Origin: a virus
DNA: 35,392 nt
Reading direction: 5' to 3' (one strand)
Virus record (IMG/VR): IMGVR_UViG_3300017768_000026
Span: 1 to 35,392 of that record
Of this stretch, positions 7,361 through 15,440 are shown piece after piece (the first letter of the stretch is position 1; each line of letters starts with the position of its first letter). The translations under genes and the position numbers were made by a program. Below the pieces are notes generated by a model. The model was given only the letters and a program-made list of their open reading frames with translations. It was not told the DNA's origin and searched no databases.

Positions 7361-7366
7361 TGTCAA
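7361..7366 (-). promoter_or_regulatory. TTGACA-N13-ATG element for the 7347 start
   Basis: TTGACA on the minus strand ends 13 bases before the ATG. With the plus-strand TTGACA at 7383-7388 it forms an inverted pair with 16 bases between the hexamers. Confidence 0.5.
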
Positions 7367-7382
7367 ACATGATAAAAATCGG

Positions 7383-7410
7383 TTGACATGCTTGAAATCT
7401 GGTGTAAACT
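7383..7410 (+). promoter_or_regulatory. sigma70-like promoter giving a probably leaderless glycosyltransferase mRNA
   Basis: TTGACA at 7383-7388 is followed 16 bases later by TAAACT (7405-7410). The ATG at 7418 is seven bases further. TTGACA to ATG is 29 bases, identical to the spacing at 1221-1256. Confidence 0.55.
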
Positions 7411-7417
7411 GCTCACT

Positions 7418-8275
7418 ATGAAGATTCTATTCACAACATTCGCCACCCCATCTGACTTCGACTGCCTAGAAAGTTCAGATAATTCTCTAATTTCTTTAGG
7501 GTTCGATCACACCTCTGATCGAGTCATCGTTGTCGAGTCCCACGAAGAAGCTGCCGAATATCGCGGACGGTTTCGAACTCAGGTTTCGGGCTTCGCGCGC
7601 GGAGCGACTCTAGATGGTATCGCTTGCGTGATGGGGATGATCGAAACTTGGAAAGATATTTTAGCACGCAACCCTTCCGTGACACACATCGCTAAAATGG
7701 ACGCCGACGTCTTGCTCAATGGCACGAAATTCGTCGATGTCCTATCAACTGGGAATTTCGATCACGTTGGACATCTGCGAGAACTGACTATCCGCGTCGA
7801 TGGAACTGACGAAATACGATCGCAGCTCTCATATGCGTGCGGTTCATTCTACATCTTGTCTCGCGAGATAATCGAAGCCATGCCATCTGGCGAGGCGCTG
7901 CGCGTGAGACTGTCGGGCATTGATGATGGCCTGACTGGCCATCTGTCGATGAAGCGCATTTCTGCGCCGTCTTGGCCGGAAGACGAAACGATTTCCTCAC
8001 TGACTCGCGAATTAGGTGCAAGGATCGCTTGGGAAGGTGATCACTGCCCGTTTGGGATATGGACGAGTTGGAGACACATGCCGCATCAGTCTGGTGAGTT
8101 TTCAATTGGCGAAGCTGCACGATGCAAATCCTTCGACGCCATCGACTTCGGGCGCACTGCGACAATCGCCAGCGAGGCATTCCCCACGCGCGAATCTCGA
8201 CGTGCAGTCACTGAGAAAATAATGGTTACGTTCCTTGGCCATAACGAACGTATGAATTACAACAAGTCTAAATGA
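7418..8275 (+). CDS. GT-A-like glycosyltransferase
   Basis: The start at ATG 7418 gives MKILFTTFATP; the longer frame begins inside the -35 box and is not credible. The 285-residue protein has a Rossmann-like start, a helical segment with METWKDIL, and THIAKMDADVLLN with Asp95-Ala-Asp97, a DxD-type metal and nucleotide-sugar site. YACGSFYILSREIIEAMP follows, as in GT-A enzymes, then a WxxE/D-type region. It probably moves a sugar onto phage DNA, a virion protein or the host surface; the acceptor cannot be told. It lies between two endonuclease gene copies and overlaps the HNH-AP2 gene by an ATGA, so the two travel and are translated together. Confidence 0.7.
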   Translation: MKILFTTFATPSDFDCLESSDNSLISLGFDHTSDRVIVVESHEEAAEYRGRFRTQVSGFARGATLDGIACVMGMIETWKDILARNPSVTHIAKMDADVLLNGTKFVDVLSTGNFDHVGHLRELTIRVDGTDEIRSQLSYACGSFYILSREIIEAMPSGEALRVRLSGIDDGLTGHLSMKRISAPSWPEDETISSLTRELGARIAWEGDHCPFGIWTSWRHMPHQSGEFSIGEAARCKSFDAIDFGRTATIASEAFPTRESRRAVTEKIMVTFLGHNERMNYNKSK

Positions 8276-8856
8276 ACAAAGGAAAAGCAAGATCCCTACC
8301 GCCACTGTCGAGACTGAATGAACTGTTCAGTCTCGACCACGAGACCGGTGAACTGACGTGGAAAGTGAGGCGTCGGGGAGTCAAAGTCGGCGCACGTGCA
8401 GGTTCATTCAACAAGTCAAACGGATACCGCAATCTTATGATTGATGGCGTTAACTACAGAGAACACCGTGTAATTTACTACATGGCAACCGGTCACGATC
8501 CTGGGAGTCTGCACATAGACCACATCGACACTGACCGGGCGAACAACCGACCAAGCAACCTGCAACTAGTGACGAATCAAGTGAATACGCAAGCGCAGAC
8601 AGTGAGTAAATACAATACGAGTGGATTCACTGGCGTCTCGTTCTACAAACAAACCGACAAGTGGCAAGCGCTAATCAAAATAGACGGGAAGAAGAAACAC
8701 CTAGGTTTGTTCGTAAACTTCGACGACGCCTGCACTGCACGAATCAAAGCAGAACTTCAGTTCTTTACAATCCAACCACGGCGGGAAGGTAAGCAACTTG
8801 AACTATACAACCGTCTCAGTCTCAGGCCCAGTCCCAGCCATAGCCCCAGTCCCTGA
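8272..8856 (+). CDS. HNH-AP2 homing endonuclease
   Basis: The 194-residue protein has an N-terminal recognition region (LSRLNELFSLDHETGELTW), an HNH nuclease core at about 62-105 (EHRVIYYMATG, then HIDHIDTDRANNRPSNLQLVT, with the paired His and Asn of the family) and a C-terminal AP2 DNA-binding domain (SGFTGVSFYKQTDKWQALIKI, HLGLFVNFDDACTARIKAEL). Such free-standing endonucleases cut DNA lacking the gene and spread by repair. The last 13 residues are Ser/Pro repeats (SPSHSPSP) encoded by a CCCAGT-type tandem repeat. Two related fragments lie at 5984-6354. Confidence 0.9.
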   Translation: MNKGKARSLPPLSRLNELFSLDHETGELTWKVRRRGVKVGARAGSFNKSNGYRNLMIDGVNYREHRVIYYMATGHDPGSLHIDHIDTDRANNRPSNLQLVTNQVNTQAQTVSKYNTSGFTGVSFYKQTDKWQALIKIDGKKKHLGLFVNFDDACTARIKAELQFFTIQPRREGKQLELYNRLSLRPSPSHSPSP

Positions 8857-8879
8857 CCCAGTCTCAATCCGGGTCGGGG
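8851..8879 (+). terminator. possible terminator between convergent genes
   Basis: CCCTGACCC (8851-8859) pairs with GGGTCGGGG (8871-8879) over nine pairs with one G-T wobble and an 11-base loop. ATTCTTTC follows on the plus strand. The T-run is weak, so terminator activity is uncertain; it includes the stop codon of the HNH-AP2 gene. Confidence 0.4.
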
Positions 8880-8888
8880 ATTCTTTCG

Positions 8889-11800
8889 TTAAGGTGCTAC
8901 CCAAGCAAAACCTGTCGTCGTCGCGGTCAAAACATAAGGATGACCGGAAGTTGGGGGATCGGGGAAGTCGTTAACCACCTTCAAGCCGTTGGCTGAAACG
9001 GTTAGCATGTTATTTGAGATAGTGTCATCGACCTTTAGCACGCCAGACAATACGCCAGCCGTCACGGTTAAATCGAGAGTGCTCGTGTCAGCAACTCCGA
9101 TCACTGCCGATGTCCACGATCCATCAGCTTTCAGAACCTTGTTCGATAACTGTTCAGAGAAAGTGGGGCCGGGAACCAATCCATCTGCATTCGTACCAAA
9201 CTCATCGTAGGTAGTATTGGGTGGCACCGTGTAACTACCAGCACCATTGTAGAATTTGCTAGAATCGTTTGGTCTGGGTGGGATCAGACCTCGATTATTA
9301 CCATCGTGCAACGGAATCGTGAAACCAGAACCACCGTCGATGGTGACTGCGCCAGTCGATGAAGAATAATTCACATTCTGTTTCGTTTCGGCCGCCCAAG
9401 TTTTATCAGCACGCAGAAACTTGTTGGCTGCGACGTCGGCAGCTGACGGACCAGGAACCAAACCAGACACGCCGGTCGTGTAGTCGCTGTATGTCGTGTC
9501 TGGCGGTGTCGTGTAACTACCCGCGCCATTGTAGAACTTGCTAGAATCGTTAGGGTGTGATGGGATCAAGCCCGCGTTGGTACTGTCGTGAGTTGGCAGA
9601 GTAGCGGACGCGCCGTCAGAAATTTCGATCGTCCGCGTGCTGGACGTGTAAGACAAGTCTTGATCAGATCCGCCGGACTGCGTCACCCACGTGCCATCTG
9701 CACGTAGAACTTTATTATTTAGCTGATCGCTGAGAGATGGTCCAGGCACCAAACCATCGACGTTGGTCGCAAAATCGCTGTATGTCGTGTTGGGTGGTGT
9801 CGAATAACTACCAGCGCCATTGTAGAATTTGCTAGAATCGTTTGGCCGCGCTGGGATCAATCCCGCATTGCTACCGTCGTGGACTGGAAACGTGAAGCCA
9901 GATGCACCGTCGATTGTAACTGATCTATTCGATGATGAGTAATTTACATTCTGTTTCGTTTCTGCCGCCCAAGTTTTATCAGCACGCAAGAATTTGTTCG
10001 CTGAAACGTCAGAAGCTGACGGTCCGGGCACCAAACCGTCTGAATTCGTGTTGAATTCGCCGTAAGTCGTGTTCGGTGGCGTCGTGTAACTGCCAGCGCC
10101 ATTGTAGAATTTGCTTGAGTCGTTAGGGTGTGATGGGATCAACCCCGCATTATTAGCGTCGTGAGTCGGAAAAGTGAAACCTGAACCACCGTCGATTGTA
10201 ACTGATCGCAACGGCGACGAGTAGTTCACATTCTGTTTCGTTTCGGCCGCCCAAGTTTTATCAGCACGCAAGAATTTGTTCGCTGAAACGTCAGAAGCTG
10301 ACGGTCCGGGTACCAAGCCAGACACGCCGGTCGTGAATTCCTCAACCGCCGTATTCGCTTGATCGACCCACGAACCATCTGCCTGCAGCACTTTATCGCC
10401 TGAGATGTCTGAAATGCTAGGTGCTGGAACGAGACCCGCGCTACCTTCTTCGAAATCATCGTAGGTCGTGTTCGGCGGTGTCGTGTAACTACCAGCGCCA
10501 TTGTAAAACTTGCTTGAGTCGTTAGGGTGGGACGGGATCAGACCTGCGTTGCTACCATCATGTAACGGAAACGTGAAACCTGCACCGCCGTCGATCGTAA
10601 CTGCACGAGTTGATGACGTATAACCTAAATCTTGGTCGTCAGTATCAATGACTGAGTTCGCATCAATCCAAGATCCGTCTGCGCGTAGCAACCTGTCGTT
10701 AGACACATCGGCAGCGGAGGGACCGGGAACCAAACCAGACACGCCGGTCGTGTAGTCGCTGTATGTCGTGTCTGGCGGTGTCGTGTAACTACCCGCGCCA
10801 TTGTAGAACTTGCTAGAATCTGTCGGGATCGGAGGGACTAGCCCCGCGTTAGTACCATCAGCTAATCCGTATGTCGTGTTCAGTGGAGTTTCGTAGCTAC
10901 CAGCGCCATTGTAAAACTTGCTTGAATCGTTCGGGTGTGCTGGGATTAAACCTGGGTTTGAACCCGTGTGTTCTGGGATCGTGAAACCAGCGCCATTGTC
11001 TATAGACACATCACCAGTCGCCGCGTCATACTGCAAATCTTGGTCGTCAGTATCAACCAGCGAATTCGCGTCAATCCACGTCCCGTCTGCACGTAGCAAC
11101 CTATCATTAGACACGTCTGCAGTCGATGGTGATGGAACTACGCCCGCCGTATTAGTGGAAAACTCAGGCAATTCTGCGAAACTACCAGCGCCATTGTAAA
11201 ACTTCCCTGCGTCGTTAGGGTGGGACGGGATCAGACCTGCGTTGCTACCATCGTGGATCGGAAACGTGAAACCTGCACCGCCGTCGATTGTAACTGCACG
11301 AGTCGCCGACGTATACCCAAGATCCTGATCGTCGGTGTCAATCACTGAATTCGCATCCACCCACGTACCGTCTGCACGTAGCAACCTGTCGTTAGAAACG
11401 TCAGCAGCTGACGGGCCACTCACGACGCCGTCTGTGTTCGTCGCAAAAGTAGGAAGATCTGAGAAACTACCAGCGCCATCGTAAAACTTGCTTGAGTCGT
11501 TCGGGTGTGCTGGGATCAAGCCAGCATTAGCGGAATCGTGATTCGTGAGAGTGAAACCGGACGCACCGTCGATCGTAACTGCATTCGAAACTGAAGAATA
11601 ATTCACGTTCTGTTTCGTCTCAGCTGCCCAAGTCCCGTCTGCCCTTAAAATTTTGTCCGCCGATACGTCTGAAGACGTAGGACCAGGAACCAAGCCAGAA
11701 ACGCCGGTGGCATAATCATCGTAGGTTGTGTCTGGTGGCACTGTGTAACTACCCGCGCCATTGTAGAACTTGCTAGCGTCGTTTGGGTACGCCGAAATCA

Positions 11801-13472
11801 GACCATCATTTGTAGAATCGTGAACCGGTAACGTCGCCGAGGCACCGCCTGAAATGCCAATCGTGCGACTGTTCGAGGTGTATGACAAGTCTTGCTCATC
11901 GGTATCAACGATCGAAGCTGCCTCAACCCACGTACCGTCCGCGCGTAAGATCTTATCGTTGTTAACGTCGTCAGACGTAGGAGCAGGGACAGTCCCTGCA
12001 TTCGACGTTGAAAAGGGTGGCGTCACCGTGTCTGGCGGAGTCGTGAAATTGCCCTGGCCATCTAGGAACTGGGTTGCACTACCCGTCAGAGCGGGAACCA
12101 GTCCAGAACCTGTCGTCGTGGCGTCTGGGATCGTTATCGATTCGTCGCCGCCATAACCGAGAGCCAAAGTCGCAGAAGCTGGATCAAACGAGATCGACTT
12201 AACTGCGGGGAAGAATTCTGGCGTGCTCCCGTCTGCATTTATTCTCGTGACGTAGTCGCCCGGAGCTTTCCTGCCAGTCTTGGGAACAGAACCGCACTCA
12301 ACGAATGGCCCTAGGGAATCGGTTCCTTCGCCGTGGTTCACCGATTCGATGTAATCAAACGACACACCTTCTCGCCTTGGTCCCTTCCCCCCGTTAACAA
12401 TTGATTGGTATGTGAACTGACCCCTACGGACTCGCATCGTCCCCTTGACTACCTGAATCTGTGCGCAACCTTCACCGGCAGGTTCTGACGTGACGCTTGA
12501 AACAAAGCTGTGATCCACAGACTTTGATTGTGGTGTAGGTTGAATTCCTCCTGAATAAAACACTCTCCCTTTTGGTGGCGCTGGTGGTTCGGCAGGCGGT
12601 GCGTCGTCGTTCTCGTCCCCGTCCCCGTCCCCGCCTGAGCCACCGCCTGAGCCTGAGTCAGAGCCACCGCCTGAGCCACCGCCTGAGCCTACGCCTGGGT
12701 TCTCCTCTTCTTCTGATTCGCTGTCGTCGCATGCGACTGAAGAAGGTGGTTCGTAAGGAGCAAGGAACGCGTCAGACGACAGATCCTGAGTGTGTGGGAT
12801 GCCGATCGAGTTCGTGACGAAAGCGTCATCATCTTTGATGTCTATCTTACAGATTGGTAGGTATATCTCGCCGACCTCCTCCGCGAAGTCTTTAGCTGCG
12901 GGCGTGACCGCGTGCTCGCCGGTAGTAGGACCACAAGCAAATTCGAGGGGCGCAGGTTCTGGCAGGATGTCGTCAGGGACGCCGTCGCCGACTTCGATGG
13001 TTATCGGCTTCTCCTGGTCGGTGTCGAGTTCCCACATGTATTCGAGCGAACCGCGAACGAGGAGCTTGACATAGACTGTGTTTCCGTCTCCGACTGCGAC
13101 CCGGTTTTGCTCACTCTCAAAACTCTCTTTTGTGTGTATGTCTGCGAAGAAAGGTCGGTTCCTTTGCGCCTCGCCGCCCATGATGAAGATTGCGCCTACG
13201 TTTATTATAGCATCCCAGTCGTTACCGGTTTGTGGCTCTAGACGAACCTGGAACGGGTGCTGATTCTTGATCGTAGGTATGTGGGAACGAGCGTCAATAG
13301 ACACTTGACCCTCTGAATCGAGAGTCTTTATCAGTCCCGGTCCTACTGAGATGTTGCCCGGTGTAAGGGCAGAGCGAACCCCGTCCTGGATCGCGTTCAA
13401 GCGACGCGCAGTGAGCACGTCAAATAGATCGTCACCGGGTGACGCGGAGTCGTTAAGTATTGAATCAGGCAT
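8889..13472 (-). CDS. giant repeat tail fibre protein, 1527 aa
   Basis: The last gene of the minus-strand tail module. The N-terminal 250 residues are a non-repetitive domain likely to attach to the tail tip. A Gly/Ser/Asp linker (about residues 258-300) and a Pro-rich piece follow. A second unique domain spans about 305-440. From about residue 450 to 1440 come some ten units of about 95 residues, each made of two related modules: GLVPxPSxxDVSxxKxLRADGTW and GLIPxHPNDSSKFYNGAGSY. Such GLxP/KFLxxDGxW modules are typical of phage fibre shafts. The C-terminal 80 residues are unique and end in FAWVAP, a possible receptor-binding or trimerising tip. The start has no Shine-Dalgarno. It is 24 bases downstream of the 13497 gene. 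Confidence 0.85.
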   Translation of the reverse strand: MPDSILNDSASPGDDLFDVLTARRLNAIQDGVRSALTPGNISVGPGLIKTLDSEGQVSIDARSHIPTIKNQHPFQVRLEPQTGNDWDAIINVGAIFIMGGEAQRNRPFFADIHTKESFESEQNRVAVGDGNTVYVKLLVRGSLEYMWELDTDQEKPITIEVGDGVPDDILPEPAPLEFACGPTTGEHAVTPAAKDFAEEVGEIYLPICKIDIKDDDAFVTNSIGIPHTQDLSSDAFLAPYEPPSSVACDDSESEEEENPGVGSGGGSGGGSDSGSGGGSGGDGDGDENDDAPPAEPPAPPKGRVFYSGGIQPTPQSKSVDHSFVSSVTSEPAGEGCAQIQVVKGTMRVRRGQFTYQSIVNGGKGPRREGVSFDYIESVNHGEGTDSLGPFVECGSVPKTGRKAPGDYVTRINADGSTPEFFPAVKSISFDPASATLALGYGGDESITIPDATTTGSGLVPALTGSATQFLDGQGNFTTPPDTVTPPFSTSNAGTVPAPTSDDVNNDKILRADGTWVEAASIVDTDEQDLSYTSNSRTIGISGGASATLPVHDSTNDGLISAYPNDASKFYNGAGSYTVPPDTTYDDYATGVSGLVPGPTSSDVSADKILRADGTWAAETKQNVNYSSVSNAVTIDGASGFTLTNHDSANAGLIPAHPNDSSKFYDGAGSFSDLPTFATNTDGVVSGPSAADVSNDRLLRADGTWVDANSVIDTDDQDLGYTSATRAVTIDGGAGFTFPIHDGSNAGLIPSHPNDAGKFYNGAGSFAELPEFSTNTAGVVPSPSTADVSNDRLLRADGTWIDANSLVDTDDQDLQYDAATGDVSIDNGAGFTIPEHTGSNPGLIPAHPNDSSKFYNGAGSYETPLNTTYGLADGTNAGLVPPIPTDSSKFYNGAGSYTTPPDTTYSDYTTGVSGLVPGPSAADVSNDRLLRADGSWIDANSVIDTDDQDLGYTSSTRAVTIDGGAGFTFPLHDGSNAGLIPSHPNDSSKFYNGAGSYTTPPNTTYDDFEEGSAGLVPAPSISDISGDKVLQADGSWVDQANTAVEEFTTGVSGLVPGPSASDVSANKFLRADKTWAAETKQNVNYSSPLRSVTIDGGSGFTFPTHDANNAGLIPSHPNDSSKFYNGAGSYTTPPNTTYGEFNTNSDGLVPGPSASDVSANKFLRADKTWAAETKQNVNYSSSNRSVTIDGASGFTFPVHDGSNAGLIPARPNDSSKFYNGAGSYSTPPNTTYSDFATNVDGLVPGPSLSDQLNNKVLRADGTWVTQSGGSDQDLSYTSSTRTIEISDGASATLPTHDSTNAGLIPSHPNDSSKFYNGAGSYTTPPDTTYSDYTTGVSGLVPGPSAADVAANKFLRADKTWAAETKQNVNYSSSTGAVTIDGGSGFTIPLHDGNNRGLIPPRPNDSSKFYNGAGSYTVPPNTTYDEFGTNADGLVPGPTFSEQLSNKVLKADGSWTSAVIGVADTSTLDLTVTAGVLSGVLKVDDTISNNMLTVSANGLKVVNDFPDPPTSGHPYVLTATTTGFAWVAP
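9454..9548 (-). repeat. 95-base exact repeat, copy A
   Basis: Identical base for base to 10726-10820, 1272 bases away, within the fibre gene; it codes for the LVPGPSAAD to KFYNGAGSY boundary region of two units. Confidence 0.85.
10726..10820 (-). repeat. 95-base exact repeat, copy B
   Basis: Partner of 9454-9548. The two are in direct orientation and in the same reading frame, so exchange between them would remove or add units without breaking the frame. Confidence 0.85.
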
Positions 13473-13496
13473 CGGGTATGCGGTGGAGTTTAATGC

Positions 13497-14246
13497 TTAC
13501 TTATAGATCTGTTTCTTGAATTTCCCCATCATCCACTCTCTTGATATCCTGTAAACACTGCCGACTTTTGTGAAGTTCGCGCCCATATACAGCCACGTGT
13601 AGTCCGTCGCTTGTGGTGCGCCGCCGGGGGGATTACCGAGCTTACCGATCCCATCGAGAGAGGGAGGGGAACTGGAAACATACTTTTGACGCCAGCGAGC
13701 CGTATTCATAGCAAGGTAGGACTCAGTTCCGTGCAATGGGTGGCCGGACGCGAACCTGTCGAAATAGGTTCTGTTGTTTGTCCGGTAAGTGATCGAGTTG
13801 TTTTCCGCGTCTCGAAATATAGTATTATTCTCGCGGCTTGATTCCGCAGTGCCCCCAAAATCCTCCCCTTTGAAATTAGGGTGCGTTTCGATGGGGACAG
13901 AAGCTGCGCCTACTTGGAATTCATATTCCTTTTCTCCGTCGTCGTCTTGGCTCGTGTCTATGCTTATGCCCGTGTACGAGACCGAGACTGTGACTTGGGA
14001 CTCATCAAAGGTCGCTTGCCACGTGTCACGCTTCAGACCGTGCTCATTAGCGAGATCGCGGATCGGGAAGTTATCGACAACTCCTGTGATCAGCGTGTCT
14101 GAATCTTGCCCTAGGAAAGTCGCCTTTTCGCCTATGTAAGTCGCTTGTATGGAGACGCCTTGGCCCACAGCCTTTGTCATGGTCCATCCCGGTTGGAGGA
14201 CAAGCGAGGGGTTTCCGTAGGAGAGATTGTTGTTTCTTGACGCCAT
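13497..14246 (-). CDS. distal tail protein, unknown family (249 aa)
   Basis: The protein is beta-rich and soluble, with an N-terminal half of short strands (YGNPSLVLQPGWTMTKAV, QVTVSVSYTGISI), an acidic loop (DTSQDDDGEKEYEF) and a C-terminal half rich in Tyr, Trp and Arg (YFDRFASGHPLHGTE, TARWRQKYV). It lies between the tube-like protein 14262-15440 and the giant fibre, so it probably belongs to the tail tip or links the fibre to it. It starts 13 bases after TTGACA; AGGAAAG just before the ATG could also serve as a Shine-Dalgarno. No family is recognised. Confidence 0.7.
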   Translation of the reverse strand: MASRNNNLSYGNPSLVLQPGWTMTKAVGQGVSIQATYIGEKATFLGQDSDTLITGVVDNFPIRDLANEHGLKRDTWQATFDESQVTVSVSYTGISIDTSQDDDGEKEYEFQVGAASVPIETHPNFKGEDFGGTAESSRENNTIFRDAENNSITYRTNNRTYFDRFASGHPLHGTESYLAMNTARWRQKYVSSSPPSLDGIGKLGNPPGGAPQATDYTWLYMGANFTKVGSVYRISREWMMGKFKKQIYK

Positions 14247-14259
14247 ACTTTCCTAAATC

Positions 14260-14265
14260 TGTCAA
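14260..14265 (-). promoter_or_regulatory. TTGACA-N13-ATG element for the 14246 start
   Basis: The TGA inside this TTGACA is the stop codon of the upstream gene (14262-15440). Confidence 0.5.
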
Positions 14266-15440
14266 ATCATTCTTGCAGACCAGTGTAGGTGGTAAATGTT
14301 GGCGTTAGTTCCGGCTGGAATTGGGGCGTCAAACACAACATTCATCCCACGGCTTGTCACTGACGAAGCATCGACGTTGGCGTCAATCAGCTGCCTGTTG
14401 GTGTTCGGTATCGTGAGATCTGCTTTTGTGAACCTTGGCAGTCCAGGGAAGTTCCAGGCTGAGAAATCTACATTTGCACTGGTGTCTCCGGCTGATAGCG
14501 CGATGATTCCGTAAGCGAAGTTCGCGTCATACTCGCCCACTTCGCGCATTTCCCACATGAGGTCGTAAGAAGAAGACGGTGACGTGTCAGATTCAAGCTC
14601 ATAATCGAATACGCCGCCGGAAACCGTGTTATTCACTACTGCGCCTGAGATTGCTGGGTAGTTGCTGTCCACTTTCAGCCCTGCACTGATCCATGGTAGT
14701 GTGTACGAGTAGCCAGAACTGATCGTCTTGCTCGAAGCGCCTGCAGATATCGGGTCCGACCCTGAACGGTACGTTGATGCTCCCGGTAGAGTTGTGAAAG
14801 GAGAAACTGAATAACTCAAGTGAAACGGTGCGCCGGGTTCAATGTTGCCGTCGTAAACGAACGTTGCTCCTGTCGAAGTGACTTCCTTCACATATATGTT
14901 CACAGCTGGAGAACCCGAACCCGGGAGCGCTAAGTGAACTTGACTGACTACCGGCGGAGAAGAGAAAACTTCGTCGAAAGTTACTGTTATCTCAGAAGTT
15001 GAGTAGTCGGTTTGTGTAGGTTGGACGCCATACGCGACGCCGTCCGTGTCTACGAATTCTGAAGGCAGTACGAGATTACCGTGGGAAGTCCCCGACACTC
15101 GACACGTGATGAAGTCTGAATTGTTTCTGTCGATGTTCCTTGACTCTACTAAAAACGACTCTCCCCGGTAACTGAAACCTGAAGAAGACCTAAACTTGTC
15201 TTCACAAAAGAGATACCCCTCTAGTGAGTAGGTGGCGAATTCTGGACCTAAGTTGCGCCATACAACATTCCCGTCCTGATCATTAGTCTCGTGTATAAAT
15301 TCCGGTTTCCAATCCACCGTTAGCTTGACTGGCGACATGCCCACCGCCTTGACGATCCTTGCGATATCCGCAGGCTCATCGAATTGAAATTTATATTCGA
15401 GTCTTCCGCTCTTTTGTGTGCTGCTTGTTTGGTTGCTCAT
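14262..15440 (-). CDS. distal tail protein with a tail-tube-like N-terminal domain
   Basis: Residues 10-125 align with the probable tail tube protein 23738-24331: SGRLEYKFQF/SGSLKYVFGF, MSPVKLTVDWKPEF/VSPTSLTISYEPEF, YSLEGYLFCEDK/FSMEGYSVCDDK, and NNSDFITCRVSGT/NNQDFQTASLSGT. After this come about 265 extra residues of Ser/Thr/Pro-rich beta domains. It directly follows the tape measure gene (TAATG overlap), the position of Dit-like distal tail or baseplate hub proteins, which share the tube fold in other phages. It probably forms the ring that ends the tail tube and carries tip proteins. Confidence 0.75.
   Translation of the reverse strand: MSNQTSSTQKSGRLEYKFQFDEPADIARIVKAVGMSPVKLTVDWKPEFIHETNDQDGNVVWRNLGPEFATYSLEGYLFCEDKFRSSSGFSYRGESFLVESRNIDRNNSDFITCRVSGTSHGNLVLPSEFVDTDGVAYGVQPTQTDYSTSEITVTFDEVFSSPPVVSQVHLALPGSGSPAVNIYVKEVTSTGATFVYDGNIEPGAPFHLSYSVSPFTTLPGASTYRSGSDPISAGASSKTISSGYSYTLPWISAGLKVDSNYPAISGAVVNNTVSGGVFDYELESDTSPSSSYDLMWEMREVGEYDANFAYGIIALSAGDTSANVDFSAWNFPGLPRFTKADLTIPNTNRQLIDANVDASSVTSRGMNVVFDAPIPAGTNANIYHLHWSARMI

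Larger units (their letters stand above)
9110..11945 (-). repeat. tandem 280-base fibre repeats
   Basis: Eleven copies of an (L)xAD(G/K)(T/S)W-coding segment recur about every 280 bases, one of them (near 10370) in a shortened unit and one near 10800-10960 with an extra KFYNGAGSY module. The units differ by point changes but keep long identical stretches, so array length can change by recombination. Confidence 0.85.
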
